Shown piece by piece: positions 16,906-25,199 of a stretch of 64,000 nt of DNA. The stretch's first letter is position 1, and every line of letters starts with the position of its first letter. The notes under the pieces are model-generated. The model saw only the letters and a program-made list of their open reading frames with translations, was not told the DNA's origin and ran no database searches. Both the position numbers and the translations under genes were made by a program. The DNA is from Kiloniellaceae bacterium (GTDB lineage Bacteria > Pseudomonadota > Alphaproteobacteria > Kiloniellales > J153), in the NCBI GenBank assembly GCA_021776115.1, contig JAJFGN010000065.1, positions 1 to 64,000 of the forward strand. The letters run 5' to 3'.

Positions 16906-17538
16906 ATGAGCAAGGACAATGACGACGGGCTACATCAGGAACCCCACGTCACATCCGGCACGCCAGATAACGCGCTGGAAGTCGCAATCGGCCGGCAAGT
17001 GCGAAGCTACCGCCACGAGCAGGGCCTGACGATTACCGAACTGGCGCGCGGGGCGCAGCTTTCGACCGGCATGTTATCGAAGATCGAGAACGGGCAGACC
17101 TCGCCGTCGCTTTCGACCCTGCGAGGTGTCGCGAAAGCCTTGAATGTCCCGGTCACGGCCTTGTTTCGCGAATACGAAGAAGAACGGGACGCGGTTTTCG
17201 TCAAGGCCGGCCAAGGCTTGATGATCGAGCGCCGGGGCACCCGCGCGGGCCACCAGTATCAACTCTTGGGGCACAGCCCCGGCGGCGCCGTCGTGGTCGA
17301 GCCCTACCTCATCACGCTGAGCGAGAGATCGGACGTCTTCCCGCTGTTTCAGCACGATGGGAAGGAGCTCATTTACGTTCTGGAAGGGGAGGTGGCCTAT
17401 CGGCACGCGAACCAAATCTACGAACTGGGACCCGGCGACAGCTTGTTTTTCGAGGCGGATGCGCCCCATGGGCCGGAGAAGCTGCGGCGCCTGCCCATCC
17501 GTTTCCTCTCCATCATCTGCTACGCCCGGGACCGCTAA
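16906..17538 (+). CDS. XRE-family regulator with C-terminal cupin domain
   Basis: The 210-residue protein has a helix-turn-helix domain (about 28-83: GRQVRSYRHEQGLTITELAR, STGMLSKIENGQTSPSLSTL) and a cupin domain (about 130-205: ELIYVLEGEVAYRHANQIYELGPGDSLFFEADAPHGPE). This architecture is shared with PuuR-like regulators that respond to amines, amino acids or their breakdown products. It lies directly upstream of the second glutamate-synthase-like operon in the same orientation, with a separate promoter between them, so it is the likely regulator of that operon. The ATG at 16906 follows aggggatgggg. Confidence 0.87.
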   Translation: MSKDNDDGLHQEPHVTSGTPDNALEVAIGRQVRSYRHEQGLTITELARGAQLSTGMLSKIENGQTSPSLSTLRGVAKALNVPVTALFREYEEERDAVFVKAGQGLMIERRGTRAGHQYQLLGHSPGGAVVVEPYLITLSERSDVFPLFQHDGKELIYVLEGEVAYRHANQIYELGPGDSLFFEADAPHGPEKLRRLPIRFLSIICYARDR

Positions 17539-17564
17539 AAGGGAGACTTTCACTCAAAGAAACA

Positions 17565-17593
17565 TTGTTTATTTTAAGGAAATATCGTATACT
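17565..17593 (+). promoter_or_regulatory. Sigma-70-type promoter of the second glutamate-synthase-like operon
   Basis: TTGTTT (17565-17570) and TATACT (17588-17593) are separated by 17 bases in an AT-rich island within GC-rich DNA. The start codon of the first gene lies about 60 bases beyond. None of the TTGGT elements found around gmaS, tdm and tmm is present here, suggesting separate control. Confidence 0.6.
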
Positions 17594-17657
17594 CAGGCTT
17601 CCTGGCGGGTTGGGTCTGTGCCGCTGATGCCGCCGTCTTATGCCTGGGAGCCGTGCG

Positions 17658-18563
17658 ATGTGCGGAATTGTCGGACTTTTCCTGAAGAACCCGGCCCTTG
17701 AGGGGCAGTTGGGCGCGATGTTCACCCCCATGCTGATCGAGATGACGGACCGAGGGCCCGACAGCGCGGGCATCGCCATCTATCATGACGCCCTGCCGGA
17801 GGGCTTCACCAAACTGACCGCCTTTCACCCTGAGCCCGGCTTCGATTGGGAGGCGGTTTGCGACGCGATTCGCACCGAATTCGACGCGACGGTCAAGGAC
17901 CAGATAAACGACAGCCACATCGTGATCAGCACCGACGCGCCAGCGCGCGAGGCCGCGCAGCTGGTCGAGGACGCCGACCCGAAAGTTCAGATCATGAGCG
18001 CCGGCACGGCAATTGAAATCTACAAGGAGATGGGCCTGCCGGGCGAGGTGGCGCGGCAGTTCAAGCTGGACCGGATGACCGGCAGCCACGCGGTCGGCCA
18101 CACACGCATGGCGACGGAGAGTGCGGTGACCACGGCCGGTTCGCATCCCTTTTCCACCGGGCTCGACCTCTGCCTGGTGCACAATGGATCCTTGTCCAAC
18201 CACAACCGGTTGCGCGAACGGCTACGCGATCACGAGGGGCTGGAGTTCGCGACCGAGAACGACACCGAGGTCGCGGCCGCCTATATCGCCAATCGCTTGG
18301 ACAAAGGCCGCTCGCTGCACGATGCCTTGGAAGATTGTCTCGACGACCTGGACGGCTTTTACACCTTCGTCGCCGGCACCAAGGACGGCTTCGCGGTCTT
18401 GCGCGATCCGATCGCCTGCAAGCCGGCGGTCCTGGCGGAGACGCCGGATTATGTCGCTTTCGGGTCGGAGTACCGGGCCCTGGTCGGTCTGCCCGGAATC
18501 GACCGGGCCAAGGTTTGGGAGCCGGAACCCGCTGTCGTTTACAGTTGGGGAGGGCGGGCATAA
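17658..18563 (+). CDS. glxB: Class II glutamine amidotransferase-like subunit (GlxB type), second copy
   Basis: The 301-residue protein begins Met-Cys-Gly-Ile-Val-Gly, with the Ntn nucleophile Cys2, and has EMTDRGPDSAG, GHTRMATES, HNGSLSNH and ENDTEVAAAY. It is paralogous to the protein at 10574-11509 but lacks most of the charged residues of its insertion. Together with the next two genes it forms a three-part glutamate-synthase-like enzyme as in the rhizobial glxBCD set. ATG 17658 is chosen since Cys must be residue 2; six upstream codons are excluded. Its stop overlaps the next start by one base. Confidence 0.8.
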   Translation: MCGIVGLFLKNPALEGQLGAMFTPMLIEMTDRGPDSAGIAIYHDALPEGFTKLTAFHPEPGFDWEAVCDAIRTEFDATVKDQINDSHIVISTDAPAREAAQLVEDADPKVQIMSAGTAIEIYKEMGLPGEVARQFKLDRMTGSHAVGHTRMATESAVTTAGSHPFSTGLDLCLVHNGSLSNHNRLRERLRDHEGLEFATENDTEVAAAYIANRLDKGRSLHDALEDCLDDLDGFYTFVAGTKDGFAVLRDPIACKPAVLAETPDYVAFGSEYRALVGLPGIDRAKVWEPEPAVVYSWGGRA

Positions 18564-19285
18564 TGGCCGGTCCGGCGGACTCTCCGATGGAGGCCCTCGC
18601 CAACGTTGCCGTCCTGGATTTGGCGCGGGAGGATTTGCGCGCCGTGAACCAGCGCCTGCAGGCGGCGGAAGCGGGAGCCGGCCCGTTCCGTGTTCTGCAT
18701 CCACGCGGCGCGCACGCCTTGGCCTGCGGCCTGACCGCCAGCATCGACGTCGAGATCAAGGGACACACCGGGTACTACTGCGCCGGCATGAACACCGCCG
18801 CCCGTGTCGTGGTCAACGGCAATGCCGGTGTCGGCGTGGCCGAGAACATGATGTCGGGCGAGGTCTGGGTCAACGGCGATGCCAGCCAGTCGGCCGGCGC
18901 CACCGCGCATGGCGGGCTCTTGGTGGTCGAGGGCAATACCGCCGCGCGTTGCGGCATCTCGCTCAAGGGCGCCGATATCGTGGTCAAGGGCAACGTCGGC
19001 CACATGAGCATGTTCCTGGCTCAGGCGGGCAACTTGGTGGTTCTGGGCGACGCCGGCGATTCGCTCGGCGATTCGATCTACGAGGCGCGCATCTACGTGC
19101 GCGGTAAGGTCGCCAGCCTGGGCGCCGATTGTATCGAGAAGGATATGCGCGAAGAGCACCGCGTGGCCTTGCGGGCTCTCCTTGACCGGGCCGGCTGCGG
19201 GGACCTCGACGTCGGCGAGTTCCGCCGCTACGGCTCGGCCCGCGAGCTCTATCACTTTAAGTCCGAAAACCTGGACTCATATTGA
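18563..19285 (+). CDS. glxC: GXGXG-domain glutamate-synthase-like subunit (GlxC type), second copy
   Basis: The 240-residue protein is a beta-helix domain with repeated glycine turns: GHTGYYCAGMNT, GNAGVGVAENMMSGEVWVNG, GNVGHMSMFLAQAG and GDAGDSLGDSIYEARIYVRG. It matches the second subunit of split glutamate-synthase enzymes and is paralogous to 11497-12345. The ATG overlaps the stop of the preceding gene (TAATG), showing tight translational coupling. A longer frame from 18335 is out of frame with glxB and has no homology upstream of this ATG. Confidence 0.8.
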   Translation: MAGPADSPMEALANVAVLDLAREDLRAVNQRLQAAEAGAGPFRVLHPRGAHALACGLTASIDVEIKGHTGYYCAGMNTAARVVVNGNAGVGVAENMMSGEVWVNGDASQSAGATAHGGLLVVEGNTAARCGISLKGADIVVKGNVGHMSMFLAQAGNLVVLGDAGDSLGDSIYEARIYVRGKVASLGADCIEKDMREEHRVALRALLDRAGCGDLDVGEFRRYGSARELYHFKSENLDSY

Positions 19286-19297
19286 GGAATCGCCCAA

Positions 19298-20617
19298 ATG
19301 ACGGAACAAAATTGGGGCCTGCGCGAATCTTACTCTTTCGACAGGTATGCGATTCACGAAATTCGCCGGGCCGCCAGCACGGGCTTGTACCGAATTCGCG
19401 GTTGGGGCGCGAAGCGGTCCCTGCCGACCTTTGACGACCTGGTTTTTCTGGGCGCTTCGGTTTCGCGTTACCCGCTGGAAGGCTACCGCGAAGCCTGCGA
19501 CACCAGTGTTACACTGGGCACGCGCTACGCGAAGAAGCCGATCGAACTCAAGATCCCGATCACCATCGCCGGGATGAGCTTCGGCTCGCTCTCGGCCCAG
19601 GCCAAGGAAGCCTTGGGCCGGGGGGCCAGCGAGGTCGGGACCTCCACGACCACCGGCGATGGCGGCATGACGCAGGAAGAACGCGGTCACTCCAAGCAGC
19701 TCGTCTATCAATACCTGCCCTCGCGTTACGGCATGAACCCGGAAGATTTGCGCAAGGCCGATGCGATCGAGGTGGTCGTGGGACAAGGCGCGAAACCCGG
19801 TGGCGGCGGCATGCTGCTGGGCCAGAAGATCACCAAGCGCGTGGCCGAAATGCGCACCTTGCCCGAAGGGATCGACCAGCGTTCCGCCTGCCGGCATCCC
19901 GACTGGACCGGCCCCGACGATCTCACGATCAAGATCCGTGAGTTGCGCGAGATCACCAATTGGGAAAAGCCGATCTACATTAAGTGCGGCGCGGCGCGGC
20001 CTTATTACGACACTATGCTGGCGGTCAAGGCCGGCGCCGATGTCGTCGTCGTTGACGGCATGCAGGGCGGCACGGCGGCAACCCAGGAGTGCTATATCGA
20101 GCATGTCGGTATCCCGACCCTGGCGGCGGTGCGCGAGTCGGTGCGGGCGTTGAAGGAAATCGACATGCACCGCAAGGTGCAACTGGTCGTGGCGGGCGGC
20201 ATCCGCTCCGGCGCCGATGTCGCCAAGGCCTTGGCCATGGGCGCCGACGCGGTGTCCATCGGCACCGCCGCCCTGATCGCGCTGGGCGATAACGACCCGC
20301 ACTACGAGGCGGAATACCGCAAGATCAATTCGGCGGCCGGCTACTACGAGGACTTTCAGGCCGGTAACGATCCCGCAGGCATCACGACGCAGGACCCGGA
20401 ACTGTCCAAGCGGCTGGACCCGGTCAAGGCCGGGCATCGTCTCGCCAACTACCTGCGCGTTCTGACCCTGGAGGTGCAGACCCTGGCCCGCGCCAACGGC
20501 AAGTCCGACGTCCACAATCTGGAAACCGAAGACCTGGCCGCGCTGACCGTCGAGGCGGCGGCCATGGCCGGCGTGCCTCTAGCCGGAACCAACTGGATTC
20601 CGGGGCAGGGGGTCTAG
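19298..20617 (+). CDS. glxD: FMN-binding glutamate-synthase-like subunit (GlxD type), lacking Fe-S cysteines
   Basis: The 439-residue protein has the glutamate-synthase central fold: GMSFGSLSAQAKEALGRGASEVG, GGGMLLGQKITKRVAEMRTLPEGIDQRS, DGMQGGTAATQ and AGGIRSGADVAKALAMGADA. In the place where the first copy has CYHCHTGRCPVG, this protein reads YYEDFQAGNDPAG, so none of the cluster cysteines is present. FMN-binding motifs are intact. It is probably a distinct functional subtype that takes electrons by another route. It is the last gene of the three-gene operon. Confidence 0.8.
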   Translation: MTEQNWGLRESYSFDRYAIHEIRRAASTGLYRIRGWGAKRSLPTFDDLVFLGASVSRYPLEGYREACDTSVTLGTRYAKKPIELKIPITIAGMSFGSLSAQAKEALGRGASEVGTSTTTGDGGMTQEERGHSKQLVYQYLPSRYGMNPEDLRKADAIEVVVGQGAKPGGGGMLLGQKITKRVAEMRTLPEGIDQRSACRHPDWTGPDDLTIKIRELREITNWEKPIYIKCGAARPYYDTMLAVKAGADVVVVDGMQGGTAATQECYIEHVGIPTLAAVRESVRALKEIDMHRKVQLVVAGGIRSGADVAKALAMGADAVSIGTAALIALGDNDPHYEAEYRKINSAAGYYEDFQAGNDPAGITTQDPELSKRLDPVKAGHRLANYLRVLTLEVQTLARANGKSDVHNLETEDLAALTVEAAAMAGVPLAGTNWIPGQGV

Positions 20618-21295
20618 GTTAGACGCTCATAGACAGGCGGCGAAACGGTTCGGAGCGCGGAGGTCCGGTATCCAGGCGTGAGTTCAATCGGACGTTCCGA
20701 CAGACCGTCCTCTATGTTGCAAATTTGCTATGAACCGTCATTCGATGAGCAGCCTATCGCTCATACGAAGTGGCTGTGATCTACCCTTCTCGGTCCTTCA
20801 TGATCGTTGAACCGAACGTCAGCTTTCGGATCGGAAACCGGTCGTCCAGCTGCGGCCATCGGATATGGCGTTCCTAGCCAAAAGCAGACTCTCTTCACTC
20901 CACAACTGCAAACGCAATTTGGAGCATTGCGACGCCGGAGCAGCGCCAATTGAGGTATTTTGGCCGTCGTGGCGTCAGACAAGCGAGGCGAGGAAAAGAC
21001 CGCCGACCAGGACGCAGACCATGACCCATGCGACCACCACATCCGTCATCGTCGGCGGAGATCCTGGCAAATCGCGTTCGTGTCGCATTGAGTTCGCTCC
21101 TATCTTCCGATACCCGTTGCAGGGCCGCGCCTAGGCCAAGTGACTTCGGGCATTTTCCCGGTTGCTGGGCGGCATTCTGGCCGTTTCTAGAGCCCAGCGC
21201 TGTGCCAATTCGCACAGTCCTCGAGTCGGGTCGCCGCGGTGCCGGCCGCCGATCGCACGGCGGCGCCACCGGCGGGAGGGAGGATCTGGGAGCTG
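20618..21295. other. Intergenic region with no firmly supported gene
   Basis: This 678-base stretch has no reading frame with recognisable homology. Its codon pattern is irregular and frames on both strands are short. The only candidate is a 24-residue hydrophobic peptide on the minus strand (20975-21049), listed separately. No tRNA, terminator with T-run or large repeat is seen. Confidence 0.5.
20975..21049 (-). CDS. Possible 24-residue hydrophobic membrane peptide
   Basis: A minus-strand frame beginning with ATG at 21049 encodes MTDVVVAWVMVCVLVGG and seven further mostly hydrophobic residues before TGA. The whole peptide could form one membrane helix, as in CydX- or KdpF-sized proteins. 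The ribosome-binding site is weak (caggat about 12 bases upstream) and no partner gene is adjacent, so it may be chance. Confidence 0.25.
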   Translation of the reverse strand: MTDVVVAWVMVCVLVGGLFLASLV

Positions 21296-21973
21296 TCAGT
21301 AGCCGATTACGTCCTGCACCAGACGCTTCAGCCGTTCGACATCTTCAACCACCAGAACGCCGGAACGGCGCGCGACGATACCGGCGCGCGAAAGCCGACC
21401 CAACTCCCGGGTTACGGCTTCCCGATGCGTGCTGACGCGGCTTGCGATCTCGGCATGGGTTGGAGCGGGTTGGATTTCCGCAATGTTATCCTCGGTCATG
21501 TGATCGCGGGCGAGGCGCAGGAGCTCCGCGTGGACGCGGTTATTGACGGCCAGGGCACTGAATTCGAACACGCGCTCTGTGAGAGCGCGAACTGAACCGG
21601 TGAGATCCTTAAGCAGCCGCGCCGTTGTCTCGGGATAGGTGCGCAGAACGTCCCAGAACATGTCTGCCGACATCGACGCGATCATCGAGTCGCTCAACGC
21701 AAGAATGTCGGCCGATCGTGGCAGGCCATCGATCGCCGCGAGTTCGCCGAAATACTGGCCCGCCTTGATATCGCGAAACGTTACCTCTCTACCCGCCAGC
21801 GAGTAGATCACCACCCGCACCTCGCCCTGGAGCACTAAGAAGACATCAGTAGAACGATCCAGGTGGCCGACGATCTGTTCGCCGGCGCGATATCGTGTCC
21901 AGTGGAATCGCATGGCCAGACGGTCACGCTCGGCCTGCGGAAGGTCGCGGAAGATTTCAACCTGCGCCAACAT
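21296..21973 (-). CDS. Crp/Fnr family transcriptional regulator with cyclic-nucleotide-binding domain
   Basis: The 225-residue protein has a cyclic-nucleotide-binding domain whose phosphate-binding cassette reads FGELAAIDGLPRSA, retaining the Glu and Arg-Ser that contact cAMP in Crp. It is followed by a long helix and a Crp-type winged helix (THAEIASRVSTHREAVTRELGRLSRAGIV). No Fnr-type cysteine cluster is present. It is divergent from a nucleotide cyclase gene, which suggests a sensor-effector pair. ATG 21973 starts just before the first conserved helix; GTG 22039 or TTG 22051 are alternative starts. Confidence 0.9.
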   Translation of the reverse strand: MLAQVEIFRDLPQAERDRLAMRFHWTRYRAGEQIVGHLDRSTDVFLVLQGEVRVVIYSLAGREVTFRDIKAGQYFGELAAIDGLPRSADILALSDSMIASMSADMFWDVLRTYPETTARLLKDLTGSVRALTERVFEFSALAVNNRVHAELLRLARDHMTEDNIAEIQPAPTHAEIASRVSTHREAVTRELGRLSRAGIVARRSGVLVVEDVERLKRLVQDVIGY

Positions 21974-22514
21974 GCGGCTTCTTGGCTGCCTCACCTCCCG
22001 CCCGGCTGACCGATACGATTTGTCTTCATTCTTGGTCACCGCCCCCCCCAAAGGCCCTCACCAGGAAATCCGGGCCCAGCATATCCGACGCCGCGCCAGG
22101 TATTGTTTTGACTCATAGAGTTTCGAGTCAGACTCCAAGGCGCGTCAACGGCATCATTTCCTGGAACAGACGAAGTAGATACCCAGAGGAATATTCCGAT
22201 CGGTGGTTAAAAACTTTATAGAACCGCCAAATCCCGATCCCCTTGACTTGATCCGGCGACACTTCGTCTGATCGAGGGACGCGATCGCGCGTCGTCTTCG
22301 GGTCCTGGGCCTAAAAGACTATGGTCAAGGAAAGCGCTCGGGAATATGTTATCTTAATAAGCGCACGAATGATAACCTACCAAAGGCCGCATCGGAACTC
22401 CAGATGGCCTCACTGAAGTCGGGTGCGGCGGGTCCGTTGACCAACTAATTTGAAATGCGCGCTCTCGGACTCGGAGGTCAGCAGCCGCACATGAGCTAGG
22501 TTGGGGGTGGTTTT
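21974..22514. other. Divergent intergenic region between the Crp-like gene and the cyclase gene
   Basis: The 541-base region contains two inverted repeats: TGACTC/GAGTCA (22109-22114 and 22125-22130, spacer 10) and GTTATC/GATAAC (22348-22353 and 22371-22376, spacer 17). The second lies in an AT-rich stretch about 140 bases before the cyclase start and may contain its promoter. Neither matches the TGTGA-N6-TCACA Crp consensus. No coding region is supported. Confidence 0.5.
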
Positions 22515-24269
22515 ATGCCCGTTGAGTACCGGCTCGTTACCATTCTGGCAGCCGATGTCGTTGGCTACACCCGCCTCATGGAGGCGCAGGAAGTAGAGAC
22601 CTATACGCAGCTCAGGCGCCTGCGGAAAGAATTTCTTGACCCCGGCATTGAGGCGCAACACGGAAAGGTCATAAAGAACACCGGCGACGGCTTCCTCGCG
22701 ATTTTCGACAGCGCGCACCAAGCGATAGAGTGCGCGCTTTCCCTCCAGCAAACGGTGGCGGCGCAAACGGCGGAGCAATCCGCCGAGCAACGGATTAGCT
22801 TTCGCATGGCCTTGAACCTCGCCGACATTATTGTCGATAGCGAGGATATTCACGGCGACGGCGTCAATGTCGCCGCGCGCCTCCAGGCGTATGCTCCGGC
22901 GGGCGCGATCGTCGTCTCCGGCGCCATTGCCGAGCAGATCAGCGCCGATCTCGGCGTCGGTATGATTGATCTCGGCGAGCTGCATCTTCGCAATCTCGGT
23001 CGCGCCGTTCGCGTATTCGAGCTGCGGATGCCGGCCGCGCCGGCAAGGCTGATTGGTGACGCTGCAGCCGGCTCTGAATCGCGGCCGTCCATTGCTGTAC
23101 TCCCGTTTCGCATGCACCTAACCGACCCGGACGAAGCCTATTTCGCTGATGGTATCGTGGACGACATCATACATGGCCTGGCCACACTCAAGGAATTGTT
23201 CGTTGTCTCGCGTGGATCGACGCTAGGATACGGGGGTGCGACGCTCGACGTGCAAACTGTCGGCCGCGAGTTGGGAGTCCGTTACGTCCTCTATGGCAGC
23301 GTGCGCCGCTCCGGTGGTCGGCTTAGAATTGCGACCGAGCTCAGCGATACCGAGACCGGCACCGTCATCGACTCGCACCAGCATGACGGCGACCTCGCCG
23401 ACCTATTCGAGCTGCAGGATCGTATTGCCATTGGCGTCGTGAAGACAATCGCACCGCACGTTCAAGAGCGGGAGCTGATGCGGGCAATGCGGAAACACCC
23501 GCAGGACATGACCGCCTACGATCTCGTCCTGCAAGCGCTCGATCTCTTGTATCGGATGGACTATGAATCCTTCTCTCGATCGCGCGGCTTGCTGCAGCAA
23601 GCGATTTCCCATGATCCCAGCTACGCGCCAGCCTATTCCTACGGCGCGCTTTGGCACATTTTCCATGTTGGCGAGATCGGGTCCTCCAATTTCGATGCAG
23701 ACGCAGCCGCCGGCGCATATCTGGCCGCTGCCGCCATCGAACACGACCCCAACGATGCACTAGCCCTTTCAATTTGCGGGCATGTTCGGTCATTTCTGCT
23801 GCGGGACTATCGCAGCGCGATGAGCCTTCTCGATCGCGCTATTGACGCGGGGCCGAGCTTGGCCATGGCATGGACGATGAACAGCGCAAACTGTGGTTAT
23901 ATCGGAGATGGCAAAGCAGCCGTGGAGCGGGCCGAGAAGGGCGTTCGTCTGTCACCGCTGGATGCGCGTACTTTCTGGCACGAGGGCCTTCTGGCGCAAG
24001 CCCACTATGTCGACGGAAACTATGAAGAATCGCTGGGATGGGCACGGAGCGCCGTCGCGCGCAACGAGTCGATACGATTCAACGTGCGGACGCTGATTGC
24101 GACGCTCGCCGCCCTCGGACGGCATGATGAAGCAGCGCAGGCAGCTCGTCACCTCCTACGGATTCAACCCAAATTCCGGCTTGGATCGTACGTCAAGTCT
24201 TGCCCTTTCCAGGATGCCGCCTTGGACACTTGGATCGCGCGCTTGAGATCGGCCGGGTTACCGGATTGA
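22515..24269 (+). CDS. Class III adenylate/guanylate cyclase with TolB-like and TPR regions
   Basis: The 584-residue protein has an N-terminal class III cyclase domain (about 7-180). Metal-binding Asp14 is in AADVVGYTRLM, the second in KNTGDGFLAIF, and the transition-state region reads GDGVNVAARLQ. It continues with a TolB-like segment (SRPSIAVLPF ... YFADGIVDDIIHGLATLKELFVVSRGS) and C-terminal TPR-like helices. This arrangement is common in rhizobial CyaA-type cyclases. There is no membrane segment. ATG 22515 follows ggttgggggtgg. Divergence from a Crp-type gene suggests cAMP as product. Confidence 0.9.
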   Translation: MPVEYRLVTILAADVVGYTRLMEAQEVETYTQLRRLRKEFLDPGIEAQHGKVIKNTGDGFLAIFDSAHQAIECALSLQQTVAAQTAEQSAEQRISFRMALNLADIIVDSEDIHGDGVNVAARLQAYAPAGAIVVSGAIAEQISADLGVGMIDLGELHLRNLGRAVRVFELRMPAAPARLIGDAAAGSESRPSIAVLPFRMHLTDPDEAYFADGIVDDIIHGLATLKELFVVSRGSTLGYGGATLDVQTVGRELGVRYVLYGSVRRSGGRLRIATELSDTETGTVIDSHQHDGDLADLFELQDRIAIGVVKTIAPHVQERELMRAMRKHPQDMTAYDLVLQALDLLYRMDYESFSRSRGLLQQAISHDPSYAPAYSYGALWHIFHVGEIGSSNFDADAAAGAYLAAAAIEHDPNDALALSICGHVRSFLLRDYRSAMSLLDRAIDAGPSLAMAWTMNSANCGYIGDGKAAVERAEKGVRLSPLDARTFWHEGLLAQAHYVDGNYEESLGWARSAVARNESIRFNVRTLIATLAALGRHDEAAQAARHLLRIQPKFRLGSYVKSCPFQDAALDTWIARLRSAGLPD

Positions 24270-24326
24270 AGGATCGGGAACCATGCGAAGCAGTCTGAGC
24301 AAACGAAGATAACGGAGGGCATTAAC

Positions 24327-25199
24327 ATGACCGGCAATACGGGAAACACGGGAAATACGGGAAATACGGGTAACACGGGTAACACCGGCAACGCCGGCCT
24401 CGTCGGCGAGATCGGTGGCGGCTGGTTCATTTCCGACCGTGCCGACTTTCCATTCGTGACGATTTTGGACTCCACCAACACGGAGATCGGAGATCGGCAA
24501 AGAAGCCATTTGACGGCCTTCGGCGACCGGAACTGGATCGCCAAATGGCACGCCTGGCGCGTGGTGCACGAATTTTCCGAGCTGACGTGGAAACCGGCGG
24601 GCCAGGCCGCCCTCGACCTAATAAGGAACCCGATCAACTTCCCCAACGAGATCGCCGATCTGAAACTTGCGGCACGCGACGAACGCGCCGATGCGATGGG
24701 TGCCATCCTGTCGCAGGATGTGGAGTTCATCTCGGATTTCATGGGCCTCCTGGCGATGGCACCGGGAACGCACCCGATGACCTATCGCGTTCTGCACATT
24801 GCCAGCCTGGTCGGCTCGTTCGCCGTGCTGCATTTCAAAAGTCACTACGATGTGCCGCGGCCCTCGCAACTCTGTCCGGCGCTGCTGCCGCCGATACCGC
24901 TGCCCGGGCATGCGTCTTTTCCCAGCGGTCACGCGACGCAGGCCTATCTGATCGTGCATTGCATCGGGAAGGTGCTGACCGATGCGGGCATGAACGTTGA
25001 CGACAGGGCTGTCATATCGGCCAACGTGACGGCTCTTGCCGACCGGGTTGCGCGGAATCGCGAGATCGGCGGACTGCACTACAAGAGCGATTCAACCGCC
25101 GGCAAAGCATTGGCCCAGACGGTGTTTGACACCCTGACCGCCGGTTCGACCACCTTGTACACCGCGGCAATGGCCGCTGCGGCGGAGGAGTGGTCATGA
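24327..25199 (+). CDS. PAP2/haloperoxidase-like phosphatase with N-terminal GNT repeats
   Basis: The 290-residue protein has all three PAP2 motifs: K-x6-RP (KSHYDVPRP), PSGH, and R-x5-H-x3-D (REIGGLHYKSD). These form the phosphate or vanadate pocket of type 2 phosphatidic acid phosphatases and vanadium haloperoxidases. It lacks the multiple transmembrane helices of lipid phosphatases, so it resembles the soluble, haloperoxidase-like branch. The first residues are six GNT triplets and one GNA, encoded by 9-base repeats. No signal peptide is seen. ATG 24327 follows ggaggg. Its stop overlaps the start of the peptidase gene (ATGA). Confidence 0.85.
   Translation: MTGNTGNTGNTGNTGNTGNTGNAGLVGEIGGGWFISDRADFPFVTILDSTNTEIGDRQRSHLTAFGDRNWIAKWHAWRVVHEFSELTWKPAGQAALDLIRNPINFPNEIADLKLAARDERADAMGAILSQDVEFISDFMGLLAMAPGTHPMTYRVLHIASLVGSFAVLHFKSHYDVPRPSQLCPALLPPIPLPGHASFPSGHATQAYLIVHCIGKVLTDAGMNVDDRAVISANVTALADRVARNREIGGLHYKSDSTAGKALAQTVFDTLTAGSTTLYTAAMAAAAEEWS
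24333..24395 (+). repeat. Seven tandem 9-bp repeats encoding Gly-Asn-Thr
   Basis: Seven units of the form ggN-aaY-acN start right after codon 2 of the PAP2 gene and give six GNT triplets plus one GNA. Units differ at third bases, so the array is not perfectly identical, but slippage could still change copy number in steps of three residues without breaking the frame. Confidence 0.85.

Noticed and set aside
19277-20515. 412-aa minus-strand reading frame opposite glxD
   Set aside because: Shadow of the well-supported FMN subunit gene; no homology of its own.
22109-22130. Crp binding site between the Crp-like and cyclase genes
   Set aside because: The inverted repeat TGACTC/GAGTCA has a 10-base spacer and does not fit TGTGA-N6-TCACA; recorded only as an inverted repeat.
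24333-24395. Possible CRISPR-like short repeats
   Set aside because: The 9-bp units have no spacers and are in frame within a protein gene; they encode a GNT repeat.
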